A DNA stretch of 34,228 bases from Bacteroidota bacterium. Lineage in GTDB: Bacteria; Bacteroidota; Bacteroidia; Chitinophagales; Chitinophagaceae. The stretch covers positions 1-34,228 of the forward strand of contig JAKQKY010000149.1 of NCBI GenBank assembly GCA_029560415.1, given 5' to 3'. This document shows positions 25,593 through 34,085 of this stretch, piece after piece. Positions within the stretch are counted from its first letter, which is position 1. The number at the start of each line of letters is the position of its first letter. The notes beneath the pieces are model-generated. The model did not search any database and was not told the DNA's origin. It was given only the letters and a program-made list of their open reading frames with translations. Position numbers and translations under genes: made by a program.

Positions 25593-26330
25593 TCAATTAT
25601 AAGAATCAGTTGTTTTTAAATCTCGCAATGGGTTTTCGCCCCGGATGCTGCCAAAGCTACCGGTAATGATGAAACGCACAAACATGTCTTCACTGTACCA
25701 TTGTTGCTGCCGGGTCATTTTGATCACTTCAGCATGTTCCTTCATGCCATAGGCAAATGCTTTCATAAGTTCTTTACTTTCCCATACACTGAATGTAGCC
25801 TGCTTGATCCATGGAATTTCACCGATGCCAACCGATGTGATGAATCCCTCTGCTGTTTGCATCCTGGCAGCCACGGGGGCAACATGTTTCCAGAAATATT
25901 TCAGTTTATTCAGGCGGATGGTAGCCCGGGTCAGTATTGCAATCGGGCCTTCATAAGATGACTTCGCTGGCAGATCGCCCATAACCTGTTTCCCATCCCA
26001 GCAACCATGTCCTTCAATAGGCTTCAACAAGATCGTAAAGGTTTCGCACTTAAAAAAATGTAACCATCCGGCAATGAACCTGCCGTACAGCTTCCTTAAC
26101 AGCATTTTTTCCGGTAAATCCTTATCCAGCAGCTCTTTTCGTACCGACAGGATGGCCCATTGCCGCCAATCGGGTTGTTTGTCAAATGTACCATTCCGGC
26201 CGCAACCCATCAGTTTGTAAAAAGAAATGGATCCATTAAGCCATAGCGGTAACCGATGAATGGCCATGGCCAAAAAAGCAAAGGGAATAAAAACCGGGTG
26301 ATAGCGTATGATCGTTAAAGATGCCTGCAT
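25593..26330 (-). CDS. Spheroidene monooxygenase (CrtA)-like protein
   Basis: A 245-residue protein resembling CrtA. The central EGPIAILTRATIRLNKLKYFWKHV, the GIGEIPWIKQATFSVWES stretch and the KEHAEVIKMTRQQQWYSEDMF C-terminal part match this family's pattern. True CrtA adds keto groups to carotenoids in purple bacteria. Homologues in non-phototrophs are common and uncharacterised. No other carotenoid gene is in the window. The fold is probably a ferredoxin-like alpha/beta barrel dimer of the heme-monooxygenase type. It stands between arginase and ndk on the same strand, behind an inverted repeat that would isolate it from ndk. Confidence 0.72.
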   Translation of the reverse strand: MQASLTIIRYHPVFIPFAFLAMAIHRLPLWLNGSISFYKLMGCGRNGTFDKQPDWRQWAILSVRKELLDKDLPEKMLLRKLYGRFIAGWLHFFKCETFTILLKPIEGHGCWDGKQVMGDLPAKSSYEGPIAILTRATIRLNKLKYFWKHVAPVAARMQTAEGFITSVGIGEIPWIKQATFSVWESKELMKAFAYGMKEHAEVIKMTRQQQWYSEDMFVRFIITGSFGSIRGENPLRDLKTTDSYN

Positions 26331-26383
26331 AAATCGCCTGCAAGATAGGCCGGAGCAACATCAATAAAAAATGAGAAGGGGAA

Positions 26384-26415
26384 AAGTATACAGCTTATAT
26401 TAAAGCTGTATACTT
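26384..26415 (-). terminator. Perfect 13-bp inverted repeat after ndk
   Basis: AAGTATACAGCTT, a 6-base loop, then AAGCTGTATACTT form a perfect 13-bp stem. On the minus strand it is followed by TTCCCC after a short T run (four T in all), 20 bp beyond the ndk stop. It is AT-rich but fits a terminator for ndk; a regulator site before the CrtA-like gene is an alternative. Confidence 0.6.
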
Positions 26416-26435
26416 ATATAACATAGTGCAGTCAA

Positions 26436-26852
26436 TTAAAATTGCTCCAGTTTGCTGAAGAAAAAGGCACCTTCAATGGCAGCATTTTCATCACTGTCGC
26501 TTCCATGAACGGCATTTTCACCGATAGAACTTGCATATTTTTTGCGAATGGTTCCTTCTGCAGCATTGGCCGGGTTGGTTGCGCCAATGAGGTTACGGAA
26601 TTCTTCCACGGCATTTTCTTTTTCCAGGATGGCGGCGGTGATCGGGCCACGGCTCATAAATTCTACCAGTTCACCATAAAATGGTCGTTCTTTATGTACT
26701 TCGTAAAACTGGCCGGCTTTTTCCTTGCTCAGGTGGGTCATCTTCATGGCTACGATCCTGAAGCCAGCGGCATTGATCATCTCTAAAATTCCACCAGTGC
26801 TTCCTTTTTCAGTAGCATCGGGTTTGATCATGGTAAATGTTCTGTTGGTCAT
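26436..26852 (-). CDS. ndk: Nucleoside diphosphate kinase
   Basis: A 138-residue enzyme that transfers the gamma phosphate between nucleoside triphosphates and diphosphates through a phosphohistidine. Seen: [12 protein letters not shown] (6-17), [15 protein letters not shown] (56-70) and the active-site His116 in [12 protein letters not shown]. The length is typical. The frame is open to 26873, but that start would lie in the -7 box at 26871-26878, so the ATG at 26852 is correct. Confidence 0.97.
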   Translation of the reverse strand: MTNRTFTMIKPDATEKGSTGGILEMINAAGFRIVAMKMTHLSKEKAGQFYEVHKERPFYGELVEFMSRGPITAAILEKENAVEEFRNLIGATNPANAAEGTIRKKYASSIGENAVHGSDSDENAAIEGAFFFSKLEQF

Positions 26853-26870
26853 TATTTTCAATTTTTGCCG

Positions 26871-26878
26871 CAAAGATA
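26871..26878 (-). promoter_or_regulatory. Putative -7 promoter box of ndk
   Basis: On the minus strand TATCTTTG then C, a perfect TAnnTTTGC match, ends 18 bp before the ndk ATG. It rules out the longer reading frame start at 26873. Confidence 0.6.
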
Positions 26879-26997
26879 GGCAATGACAGCTTCTCTAAAT
26901 CCTTTTCAGGTATCAAAACATCGATTTAACGCAGTTCCTATTGCATATTATTAACATAACAACTTCAACGCTAATTGGTCAATTGGCAATTTCCACC

Positions 26998-27005
26998 TAC
27001 TTTTG
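26998..27005 (+). promoter_or_regulatory. Promoter of the nrnA-like gene
   Basis: TACTTTTG followed by C matches TAnnTTTGC, with TTG at 26975-26977 exactly 20 bp upstream as a -33 element. The ATG at 27015 is 9 bp downstream, giving an almost leaderless message. Confidence 0.65.
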
Positions 27006-27014
27006 CGCCGCTTT

Positions 27015-28034
27015 ATGCAAACAATAGAAACGTTATATCCCCAATTATCTACCCCAAAAAAGATCGTCATTACCATGCATCAGAAGCCTGATGCGGATGC
27101 AATGGGATCTACCCTGGGGCTTTATCATTTCCTGGTACAATTCGGGCATAGCGCCACGGTTATTTCACCCACCAACTGGGCTTCCTTTTTAAACTGGATG
27201 CCGGGCTGTAAGGAAGTTGTGGATTATGAGCGGGATACCGACAAGGCAAATATATTAATAGACCAGGCCGATTGGATATTCTGTCTCGACTTTAATGTAC
27301 TCAGCCGCACAAAACGAATGGAAGAACGCCTGGCCAATGCCGGTGCTGAAAGGATACTCATCGATCACCACCAGCAACCGCAGGTAGAGGTATTTGCTTA
27401 CGGTGTAAGCAATACAAAGAAAAGTTCTACCGCAGAAATGGTGTATGATTTTATTATGGAATCCGGTCATGAAGATAAGATCAATGCATTTGTTGCTGAA
27501 TGTCTTTATGCAGGAGTAATGACCGATACAGGATCATTCAGGTTCCCGTCTACCACGGCCAGTGTGCATCGCATGATCGCCACATTGAAAGAACGGGGTC
27601 TCAATCACAGCAACGTACACGAAGCTTTGTTTGATAATTTTTCTGAAAACCGCTTCCGTTTTATTGGCAATGTACTGATGAACCGGATGGAAGTATTTTA
27701 TGAATACAACACTGCGTTGATCGCCGTTCCACAACAGGATCTTATTAAATACGATATTAAAACCGGCGATACCGAAGGCCTGGTGAATTACCCACTCAGC
27801 ATTGAAGGCATCAAACTGGCAGCCATCATCATCGACAGGGGTGAAGAACGTAAATGTTCTTTCCGCAGCAAAGGCGATTTTGACGTAAACACATTTGCCC
27901 GAACATATTTTGGAGGAGGCGGGCATTTTAATGCGGCCGGCGGACAAAGCAAAGAACCCCTTGAAAAAGTTGTGGAAGACTTTAAGAAAGCCATGATGGA
28001 AAACAGGGACAAATTAAGCACCTATAAATTTTAA
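27015..28034 (+). CDS. nrnA: DHH/DHHA1 phosphoesterase, NrnA-like
   Basis: A 339-residue phosphoesterase of the NrnA group, which degrades nanoRNA or di-nucleotides and often dephosphorylates 3'-phosphoadenosine 5'-phosphate. The DHH domain carries MHQKPDADAMGS (21-32), LIDHHQQP near 116 and TDTGSFRFPSTT near 174. The DHHA1 domain closes with GGGGHFNAAGGQ near 300. A TTG at 27003 is in frame but lies inside the promoter, so the ATG at 27015 is the start. The FKBP gene follows 13 bp later, likely on the same transcript. Confidence 0.9.
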   Translation: MQTIETLYPQLSTPKKIVITMHQKPDADAMGSTLGLYHFLVQFGHSATVISPTNWASFLNWMPGCKEVVDYERDTDKANILIDQADWIFCLDFNVLSRTKRMEERLANAGAERILIDHHQQPQVEVFAYGVSNTKKSSTAEMVYDFIMESGHEDKINAFVAECLYAGVMTDTGSFRFPSTTASVHRMIATLKERGLNHSNVHEALFDNFSENRFRFIGNVLMNRMEVFYEYNTALIAVPQQDLIKYDIKTGDTEGLVNYPLSIEGIKLAAIIIDRGEERKCSFRSKGDFDVNTFARTYFGGGGHFNAAGGQSKEPLEKVVEDFKKAMMENRDKLSTYKF

Positions 28035-28047
28035 AAAAATAAAAAAA

Positions 28048-29085
28048 ATGCGAAAGATTTCTTATGTATTGTTAATGACCCTTGCAGCCTTTTCGGCCTG
28101 TAATACCCCGTCGTTTAAAAAAGGAAAGAATGGTTTGGAATACAAGATCATTTCAGATGGCAAAAGCCGCAAGATCAAGACAGGTGATTTTATGCAGATT
28201 CATGTACAACAAAGTTACAATACCGGTAAAATAGATTCTGTGATGAATGATTCACGTACTACCACCGGACCTTCAATTGAATTAATGGATTCTTCGTCTA
28301 TGCCAGAGGCTTACTTTGAAGTTTTGAGCCAATTGAGAAAAGGGGATAGCCTGGTGTTGAGGATCCTGACCGATTCGGCTTTTGCAAAACAAATCGAGAG
28401 CATGCCTCCTTTCTTCAAAAAAGGACATTATCTCACCACCACGGTAAAAGTGTTGAACATCTTCACTACCCGCCAGGAAGCAGACAGTGCCCGTACTGCA
28501 GAAATGGCCATTGCCGTTAAAAGGGATTCTGTGAATAGTATTGCTACCATGCAGAAAGACGATAAGACCCTAACCGAATATTTTGCAAAGAATAAGATCA
28601 ATGCGGTAAAAACGCCATTGGGTGCTTATGTAGAGATCATTCAGCCAGGAACCGGTAACATGATCGATACATCTTCGGTAGTTAAAACTTTTTACACAGG
28701 AAGAAATATGAAAGGCATTATATTCGACAGCAATACCGATTCTACCAAAGGACCAGTTGAACCACTTGTAGTGAATCTTACCAATGACCCATCATTGGGT
28801 ATTACCGTGATCAGGGGATGGCAGGACTGTTTGAAAATGCTGAACAAAGGAGCTAAAGCGAAATTTTACATTCCATCTCCATTGGCTTATGGCAGCAAAG
28901 CCGGCGGACCAGAACTCGGTCCTAACTCAATCTTGTTTTTCGATATTGAAATCCTTGATGTAATGAACCGCCAACAGGCAGTAGCAGATCGTGCAGCACA
29001 GATCGCGGCCAGCAGGATCAAACAAGAAAAATTCATGGACAGCATCAACAAAGCAAAGAAACTCGATACTGCCCAACGTAAATAA
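28048..29085 (+). CDS. FKBP-type peptidyl-prolyl isomerase lipoprotein
   Basis: A 345-residue lipoprotein with lipobox FSAC (Cys18). Two FKBP-like regions are visible: a divergent one at about 28-140 (GLEYKIISDG to VKVLNIF) and a better conserved one at about 190-312, with VKTFYTGRNMKGIIFDSN, VIRGWQDCLKMLNKGAKAKF, YIPSPLAYG and NSILFFDIEILDV. The second domain is probably the active isomerase. Tandem FKBP lipoproteins in Bacteroidota are thought to act as envelope folding helpers. The C-terminal tail is charged. It is co-directional with the nrnA-like gene and ends before the terminator at 29112. Confidence 0.88.
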   Translation: MRKISYVLLMTLAAFSACNTPSFKKGKNGLEYKIISDGKSRKIKTGDFMQIHVQQSYNTGKIDSVMNDSRTTTGPSIELMDSSSMPEAYFEVLSQLRKGDSLVLRILTDSAFAKQIESMPPFFKKGHYLTTTVKVLNIFTTRQEADSARTAEMAIAVKRDSVNSIATMQKDDKTLTEYFAKNKINAVKTPLGAYVEIIQPGTGNMIDTSSVVKTFYTGRNMKGIIFDSNTDSTKGPVEPLVVNLTNDPSLGITVIRGWQDCLKMLNKGAKAKFYIPSPLAYGSKAGGPELGPNSILFFDIEILDVMNRQQAVADRAAQIAASRIKQEKFMDSINKAKKLDTAQRK

Positions 29086-29111
29086 TAAATAACAAACGCA
29101 TATATATTATA

Positions 29112-29141
29112 AGGCGCTCCTGATTAAGGGGCGCTTTTTTT
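29112..29141 (+). terminator. Intrinsic terminator after the FKBP gene, overlapping the folP 3' end
   Basis: AGGCGCTCC, loop TGATTAA, then GGGGCGCTT followed by a T-run form a 9-bp stem including G-U pairs. The folP stop codon (29124-29126) lies inside the loop. Confidence 0.8.
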
Positions 29142-29960
29142 ATAAGCTTCCATCAGTAGGATGGCTTCCCGGGCTTCTTTCACATCATGAACCCTAACGA
29201 TATCGGCACCGTTTTGAAGGGCCAGTGTATTCAATACCGTAGTGCCATTCAAAGCCTCTGCCGCTGTTACCTTCAGGGTTTTATAGATGGTGCTTTTACG
29301 TGAAAGTCCGGCCAGGATTGGATAACCAAGCATTTTAAAACTGGCCAGGTCTTTCAACAGGCGAAAATTATGAGAGATCGTCTTTCCAAAACCAAAACCC
29401 GGATCGATGATGATATCCTGGATGCCGGCCGTTTTGCAGACTTCAACCTTAGCGATAAAATAATCGAGCACTTCACGGGTCACATCATCATAAGCCGGTG
29501 ACTCATGCATATTTTCGGGCCTTCCTTTCATGTGCATGCATATATATGGTACGCCCAATTCCGAAACCACATTGATCATGGCTGCATCCATTTCCCCGGC
29601 ACTGATGTCGTTTACAATATGTACCCCTTCAGCTACAGCAGCCTTTGCAACTTCACTTTGATAAGTATCAATTGACAACAGCGTCTCCGGGAAGCGTTTA
29701 TGCAATGCCCTGATGGCCGGTATTACCCGGTTCAGCTCTTCCTCAACGGGTATGCGCAAACTGCCGGGTCGGCTGCTTTGCCCGCCAATATCCAGGATAT
29801 CCGCACCATCAGCGATCATCTTTCCGGCGAGGTTTAGGATTTCCGTTTCGGAATTGTGTAAATGTCCGTCGTAAAATGAATCGGGCGTTATATTGAGGAT
29901 GCCCATCAGCATCGGCCTTTCGGCAGTAACCAATTTTCCTTTGCAGTTAAGTGTAAACAT
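29124..29960 (-). CDS. folP: Dihydropteroate synthase
   Basis: A 278-residue TIM-barrel enzyme that joins p-aminobenzoate to dihydropterin pyrophosphate in folate synthesis, and the target of sulfonamides. Conserved blocks: LMGILNITPDSFYDGH (18-33), ADILDIGGQSSRPG, LSIDTYQ, VNDISAG, DIIIDPGFGFGKT and LAGLSRKS. The catalytic and pterin-binding residues look intact. The frame is open to 29993, but the ATG at 29960 (MFTLNCKGKL) gives the usual N-terminus. It is divergent from the DUF1599 gene. Confidence 0.95.
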   Translation of the reverse strand: MFTLNCKGKLVTAERPMLMGILNITPDSFYDGHLHNSETEILNLAGKMIADGADILDIGGQSSRPGSLRIPVEEELNRVIPAIRALHKRFPETLLSIDTYQSEVAKAAVAEGVHIVNDISAGEMDAAMINVVSELGVPYICMHMKGRPENMHESPAYDDVTREVLDYFIAKVEVCKTAGIQDIIIDPGFGFGKTISHNFRLLKDLASFKMLGYPILAGLSRKSTIYKTLKVTAAEALNGTTVLNTLALQNGADIVRVHDVKEAREAILLMEAYKKSAP

Positions 29961-29974
29961 TGATAGAGTAATTG

Positions 29975-29982
29975 TATTTTTG
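29975..29982 (+). promoter_or_regulatory. Putative -7 box of the DUF1599 - DoxX - permease unit
   Basis: TATTTTTG matches TAnnTTTG, 36 bp before the ATG at 30019. No good -33 element was found. Confidence 0.4.
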
Positions 29983-30018
29983 AACCGATACACAAATGTG
30001 CAGATTATTCATGAGCAA

Positions 30019-30579
30019 ATGACAAAACAAATGACCACCAGCGAACAGTACGACAGGGTAGTAAGTGGCTGCCGCAATACATTCCTTAAAAAGACCGCAG
30101 ATTATGGTACATCTTGGAGGGTTTACAGAACCATTTCCATTACAGACCAGATCTATATCAAGGCGAAAAGAATACGCACCATACAGGAGAAAAAGCAACA
30201 AAAAATAGGAGATGGCATCCGGAGTGAATTTGAAGGTATTCTGAATTATGCGGTCATCGGCCTTATTCAGTTGAGTTTGGGAAATGATGAGCGTGAACAA
30301 TTGCCGGTTGAAGAAGTTGAAAAAAGTTATGATGAAAAGATTGCGGCCGCTAAATCGCTGATGCTGGATAAGAATCATGATTATGGAGAAGCCTGGCGTG
30401 ACATGAGCCAGGAAAGTTTTACCGATCTGATCCTCGCCAAATTATTACGCATTAAACAGATCATTGCCAATGAGGGCGTGACCATGGTGAGTGAAGGAAT
30501 TGATGCCAACTATTTCGATATACTGAATTATGCAGTTTTTGCCCTTATACTGATTGAAGAGGGGAAACAATCAAATTAA
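30019..30579 (+). CDS. DUF1599 (Nmad1) protein with two tandem copies
   Basis: A 186-residue protein with two copies of the DUF1599 / nucleotide-modification-associated domain 1 motif. Copy 1 (about 10-90) has FLKKTADYGTSWRVYRTISI then YIKAKRIRTIQ. Copy 2 (about 105-186) has LDKNHDYGEAWRDMSQESFT then AKLLRIKQI. Each copy is followed by an FxxILNYAV helix. The family is linked by genome context to modified-base metabolism, but no activity is established to my knowledge. The ATG at 30019 or the in-frame ATG at 30031 is the start; the open frame back to 29893 overlaps folP and is not used. The DoxX-like gene starts 6 bp after its stop. Confidence 0.85.
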   Translation: MTKQMTTSEQYDRVVSGCRNTFLKKTADYGTSWRVYRTISITDQIYIKAKRIRTIQEKKQQKIGDGIRSEFEGILNYAVIGLIQLSLGNDEREQLPVEEVEKSYDEKIAAAKSLMLDKNHDYGEAWRDMSQESFTDLILAKLLRIKQIIANEGVTMVSEGIDANYFDILNYAVFALILIEEGKQSN

Positions 30580-30585
30580 CAGAAT

Positions 30586-31704
30586 ATGAAAGCAACGGTT
30601 ACCATTGCCCGCATTTTTACGGGATTATTGTTTATTTTTTCAGGACTTGTAAAAGCCATTGATCCACGCGGACTGGCCTACAAAATGATTGAGTTTTTTG
30701 AAGCCTGGGCCAGTGATGGATTTCTTAAAAAACTCATGGATGCACTCAATGATTATGCCCTTGGTTTTTCCATCATCATGATAACTCTTGAAGTAATGGT
30801 AGGCGTGGCGCTTATCATTGGATGGCAGAAAAAACTAACTACCTGGCTTTTATTAGGGTTGATGCTGTTCTTTACTTTCCTTACGAGTTATGTGCTTTTT
30901 TCCGGCAAGATCAGGGCCTGCGGCTGTTTTGGCGATTGTATACCGTTGACGCCGATACAGACTTTTACAAAAGATATTGTGCTTCTGTTGATTGCATTAT
31001 TCCTGATCTTCAACCTGAAATATATACAACCCCTGGCAAAACCAATGATAGCAACCAGTTACGTTTTGCTGGCAACGATCGGGGTATTGTCCTTACAATT
31101 TTATGTCCTTAAACATTTACCTGTAGTGGATTGCCTTCCTTATAAAAAAGGAAATGATATTTTAAAACTCAGGCAAATGCCTGACGATGCTGTACAGGAT
31201 AAATTTGAATACCAGTTTGTGTATGAAAAGGCTGGTGAGAAAAAAGAATTCCCGGTAACAGCCTTGCCCGATAGCAGCTGGACTTTTGTGGAACGCAAAC
31301 AAACACTGGTTGCCAAGGGGAAAAATAATATTCCATTGATCAACGATTTTTCGCTGACGGCTGAAGATGGTACGGATGCTACGGAAACGGTGTTGGGCGA
31401 TCCTGCCGGGTATGATTTGTTTTTCCTGAAAGAATTACCAGGCAATACGGATGAATGGCTCGATGACTTTAAAAAGATCACCGATGGTTCTGTTGTAAGC
31501 CTGCGTAAATGTTACGTGGTTACAGCCCAAAGAGATGTGGTTACCGGGTTCCTGGCAAAGAACAAGATTACAGTAACCGGCGTGCTAACCTGCGATGCCA
31601 CAGCCATTAAAACGGCTGCCAGGGCCAATCCTACTCTTTATCGTATGAAGGGGCCTGTAGTACAGCAAAAATTGAGCTGGGCCGACCTGGATGAACTGAA
31701 ATAA
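30586..31704 (+). CDS. DoxX/MauE-like membrane protein (BT_3928 family)
   Basis: A 372-residue membrane protein. The N-terminal half (about 1-165) has four to five hydrophobic helices with DoxX-like RIFTGLLFIFSGLVKAIDP and the cysteine cluster ACGCFGDCIPLTP at about 109-121, typical of redox-associated MauE/DoxX proteins of Bacteroidota. The C-terminal half (about 190-372) is soluble and resembles no enzyme I recognise. It is probably on the far side of the membrane and contains isolated Cys residues. It lies in a tight operon: 6 bp after DUF1599 and 3 bp before the ABC permease. A role in membrane redox or thiol chemistry is inference. Confidence 0.82.
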   Translation: MKATVTIARIFTGLLFIFSGLVKAIDPRGLAYKMIEFFEAWASDGFLKKLMDALNDYALGFSIIMITLEVMVGVALIIGWQKKLTTWLLLGLMLFFTFLTSYVLFSGKIRACGCFGDCIPLTPIQTFTKDIVLLLIALFLIFNLKYIQPLAKPMIATSYVLLATIGVLSLQFYVLKHLPVVDCLPYKKGNDILKLRQMPDDAVQDKFEYQFVYEKAGEKKEFPVTALPDSSWTFVERKQTLVAKGKNNIPLINDFSLTAEDGTDATETVLGDPAGYDLFFLKELPGNTDEWLDDFKKITDGSVVSLRKCYVVTAQRDVVTGFLAKNKITVTGVLTCDATAIKTAARANPTLYRMKGPVVQQKLSWADLDELK

Positions 31705-31707
31705 AAT

Positions 31708-32751
31708 ATGAGATACTTCCTGAAAAAAATCGTCTATGCGTCACTGGTACTAGCTGGAGTGATGATGCTCGTTTTTTTCATGCTGCAGGTATTTGGTGAT
31801 CCCGCCAGGCTCATCACCGGGCAAAGTGGTGATAAGAAAACGATGGATAATATCCGCAAGGATCTTTACCTCGATCAGCCGGCCTGGAAAAGGTTTGGGT
31901 ATTACTTCAATGACATTTCGCCACTGGCCATACATTCCAAAAATGAAATTGAACGAAAGAATTTAAAAGGATTCTTTATTGGCGGAGACACAAAGGTTGG
32001 GCTCAAAATTCCATACCTCGGACGAAGTTATCAAACCAAAAAAGAAGTAGAGGATGTGTTACTCGATGCCTTGCCCGGTACCATTGTTCTGGCAATGGCA
32101 GCCATGCTCTTTGCCTGTGTCATTGGCATTACATTGGGCGTGTTGGCAGCTGTAAAAAAAGGAAGCTGGTTCGATCATAGTGCCATAATCGGCAGCATTG
32201 CCGGCATCTCGGCCCCATCGTTTTTTATGGCCATTATCATCGCTTATATTTTTGGCATTGTGTTGCACGATTATACAGGCTTGCATCCAACCGGTAGCCT
32301 TTATGCTATAGACGAGATCACGGGCGAAAGGTACCTTGATCTCAGGAACCTGGTATTGCCTGCGATCACTCTGGGCATTCGTCCACTGGCCATCATCACC
32401 CAGCTCACCCGGAGTTCGATGCTGGATGTATTGGGGCAGGATTATATCCGGACAGCTTATGCCAAAGGTCTCAGCAAAAATGCGGTCATATTTAAACATG
32501 CTTTACGAAATGCCCTGAACCCTGTGATCACTGCGGTAACCGGTTGGTTCGCCGAACTACTGGCCGGGGCCTTTTTTATAGAATATATTTTTGGTTGGAA
32601 AGGCATTGGAAAGATAACGGTTGATGCCCTTGAAAAACTGGATTTTCCGGTAGTTTCCGGTGCTATTTTATTCAGTGCCTGTATTTTTATTGGCATCAAT
32701 ATGATGGCAGATCTGTTGTATAAAAAGATCGATCCACGGGTTACAAATTAA
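31708..32751 (+). CDS. ABC transporter permease, DppB/OppB type
   Basis: A 347-residue inner-membrane permease of the dipeptide/oligopeptide/nickel group. N-terminal transmembrane segment (about 10-30), an extended external loop (35-110), then a five-helix core with RPLAIITQLTRSSMLDVLGQ, YIRTAYAKGLSKNAVIFKHA and the EAA-type loop before IFGWKGIGKITVDAL. The loop at 35-110 is longer than in E. coli DppB, as in other Bacteroidota. A functional importer also needs a DppC-like permease, ATPases and a binding protein, none of which are in the window; the gene here is alone. It follows the DoxX-like gene by 3 bp. Confidence 0.9.
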   Translation: MRYFLKKIVYASLVLAGVMMLVFFMLQVFGDPARLITGQSGDKKTMDNIRKDLYLDQPAWKRFGYYFNDISPLAIHSKNEIERKNLKGFFIGGDTKVGLKIPYLGRSYQTKKEVEDVLLDALPGTIVLAMAAMLFACVIGITLGVLAAVKKGSWFDHSAIIGSIAGISAPSFFMAIIIAYIFGIVLHDYTGLHPTGSLYAIDEITGERYLDLRNLVLPAITLGIRPLAIITQLTRSSMLDVLGQDYIRTAYAKGLSKNAVIFKHALRNALNPVITAVTGWFAELLAGAFFIEYIFGWKGIGKITVDALEKLDFPVVSGAILFSACIFIGINMMADLLYKKIDPRVTN

Positions 32752-33422
32752 GCGAACGTTTTGAATTCGATTGCTAAAAATAAAGTCAAAAAATAAATGG
32801 TAAGTCAAAAGCAATAAGTTTGAATGATCTGCGTTTTTATAAATTGCTCCCTTCTGCAAAATCTCTTTTTAATTTCCATTAATTTTTCTAAAACTCCTTT
32901 TCCGAAGTCTTGTATAGGCTTGATAGCAGCCATTTTCGGCCATCCTTAATTTTTTTTTCTACTTTTTTTCGTTTTTTTTTGTCGTATTTATATTACAAGA
33001 AAAGGACAAAACAAATGACATGAATAAAGTTTGCAAACATCGATATTTGCTGAGCTGTGTTAAAATAGTGCCATTAGATCGGGGAGGTTTGAAAAGATGA
33101 GATAAAGAACAAAATGGTTACAAAATGTTGATAAGTGAAAAAGAGTTTTTAACAAAGTTTTTGAAAATGGCATAGAAATTGCAAACATTTACGAAGAATT
33201 TTTAAAATACCAATATTTTGAATACCGGAACAGGCTGTTTAAATCCAATATCAATGAACGAACCAAAGACTCTCCCGCCAGGAATAATTTCCCATTCAAT
33301 TTATCGTTATCAATTAGTCACCATTAAAAATGTATGTCAGTAAATGATGTATTGAATTAAATAAGGGCTTAAATCCCCCTTAATATCCACTATCGACGCC
33401 AATAACCTAAAACCGAAAAACC
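32752..33422. other. 671-bp AT-rich gap without a gene
   Basis: No convincing reading frame or RNA gene is seen. Contents: three long T tracts (T9 at 32950-32958, T7 at 32963-32969, T9 at 32972-32980); a palindromic GTTTGCAAAC at 33029-33038; the 10-mer TTGCAAACAT repeated at 33031-33040 and 33179-33188; and a small hairpin TAAGGG / CCCTTA at 33362-33367 and 33377-33382, about 40 bp before the beta-helix start. It probably holds the control region of the beta-helix gene. No clear TAnnTTTG box was found. Confidence 0.6.
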
Positions 33423-34085
33423 ATGAAATTATCAGTATTCATGAAATCCATTTTGTGTGCAGCGATGATGCTCATTGCTGGAATCGCAAATGCCACCACC
33501 TACTACGTTTCCAACTCCGGAAGCAATAGCAACAACGGCACATCCCCCTCAACACCATGGCAAACGCTAAGCAAGGTACAATCTGCCGGTAACAACGGAA
33601 CCATCCGTGCAGGCGATTTTATCCTGTTTAAAAAGGGAGATTCATTTACTGGTACAATCATGTGGGCCACCATTTATGGTGGCAGCTGTCCTTCAGGTAC
33701 TGCAACCAGTCCAATCACATTCGGCTCTTACGGAACAGGCGCCAAACCTATCTTCCAGGCTGTAACACCCAGTGGTATTTTCTGGATCCTTGGTCCAAGT
33801 TATATCGTGATTGATGGTCTCAACATCACCGACCTTACTTTCCCTGTTAATGATAAGATCAACAAAGCTCCATGCCAGAACGGTATCCTTATCGGGGAAT
33901 ATAATGGCACGTCTTCAAATAATTGCACGATCAAAAATTGCGATATGTCGAATATCGGTGGCGGTATCGTGATCAACGGAAATTTTAATGTAGTTGATTC
34001 CTGTACGATCACCGATCTGAAAAATGTACAGAACACCTATAGCACAACATTCCCAGGAAATGACAATGATTATGGTGCAAACTAA
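33423..34085 (+). pseudogene. Secreted right-handed beta-helix protein, N-terminal part, ended by an in-frame TAA
   Basis: A 220-codon open frame. The signal peptide is MKLSVFMKSILCAAMMLIAG with cleavage after NA. The mature start TTYYVSNSGSNSNNGTS, then PWQTLSKVQSA and GDFILFKKGDSF, is typical of secreted parallel beta-helix proteins (polysaccharide lyases and adhesins). Beta-helix rungs follow from about residue 125 (YIVIDGLNIT, CTIKNCDMSNIGGGIVINGN, NVVDSCTITDL). The TAA at 34083-34085 cuts the helix in the middle of a rung series, and the same frame goes on coding similar rungs to the window edge. It could be a real nonsense mutation or a sequencing error; a short natural product is less likely. 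Confidence 0.7.

Noticed and set aside
27003..27014. TTG start for the nrnA-like gene
   Set aside because: It lies within the -7 promoter box; the ATG at 27015 follows it.
32752..33422. tRNA or other RNA gene in the long gap
   Set aside because: No T-loop-like motif or cloverleaf was found by eye.
34083..34085. Programmed stop-codon read-through or recoding
   Set aside because: TAA is the least likely stop for selenocysteine or pyrrolysine insertion and no recoding structure is evident nearby.
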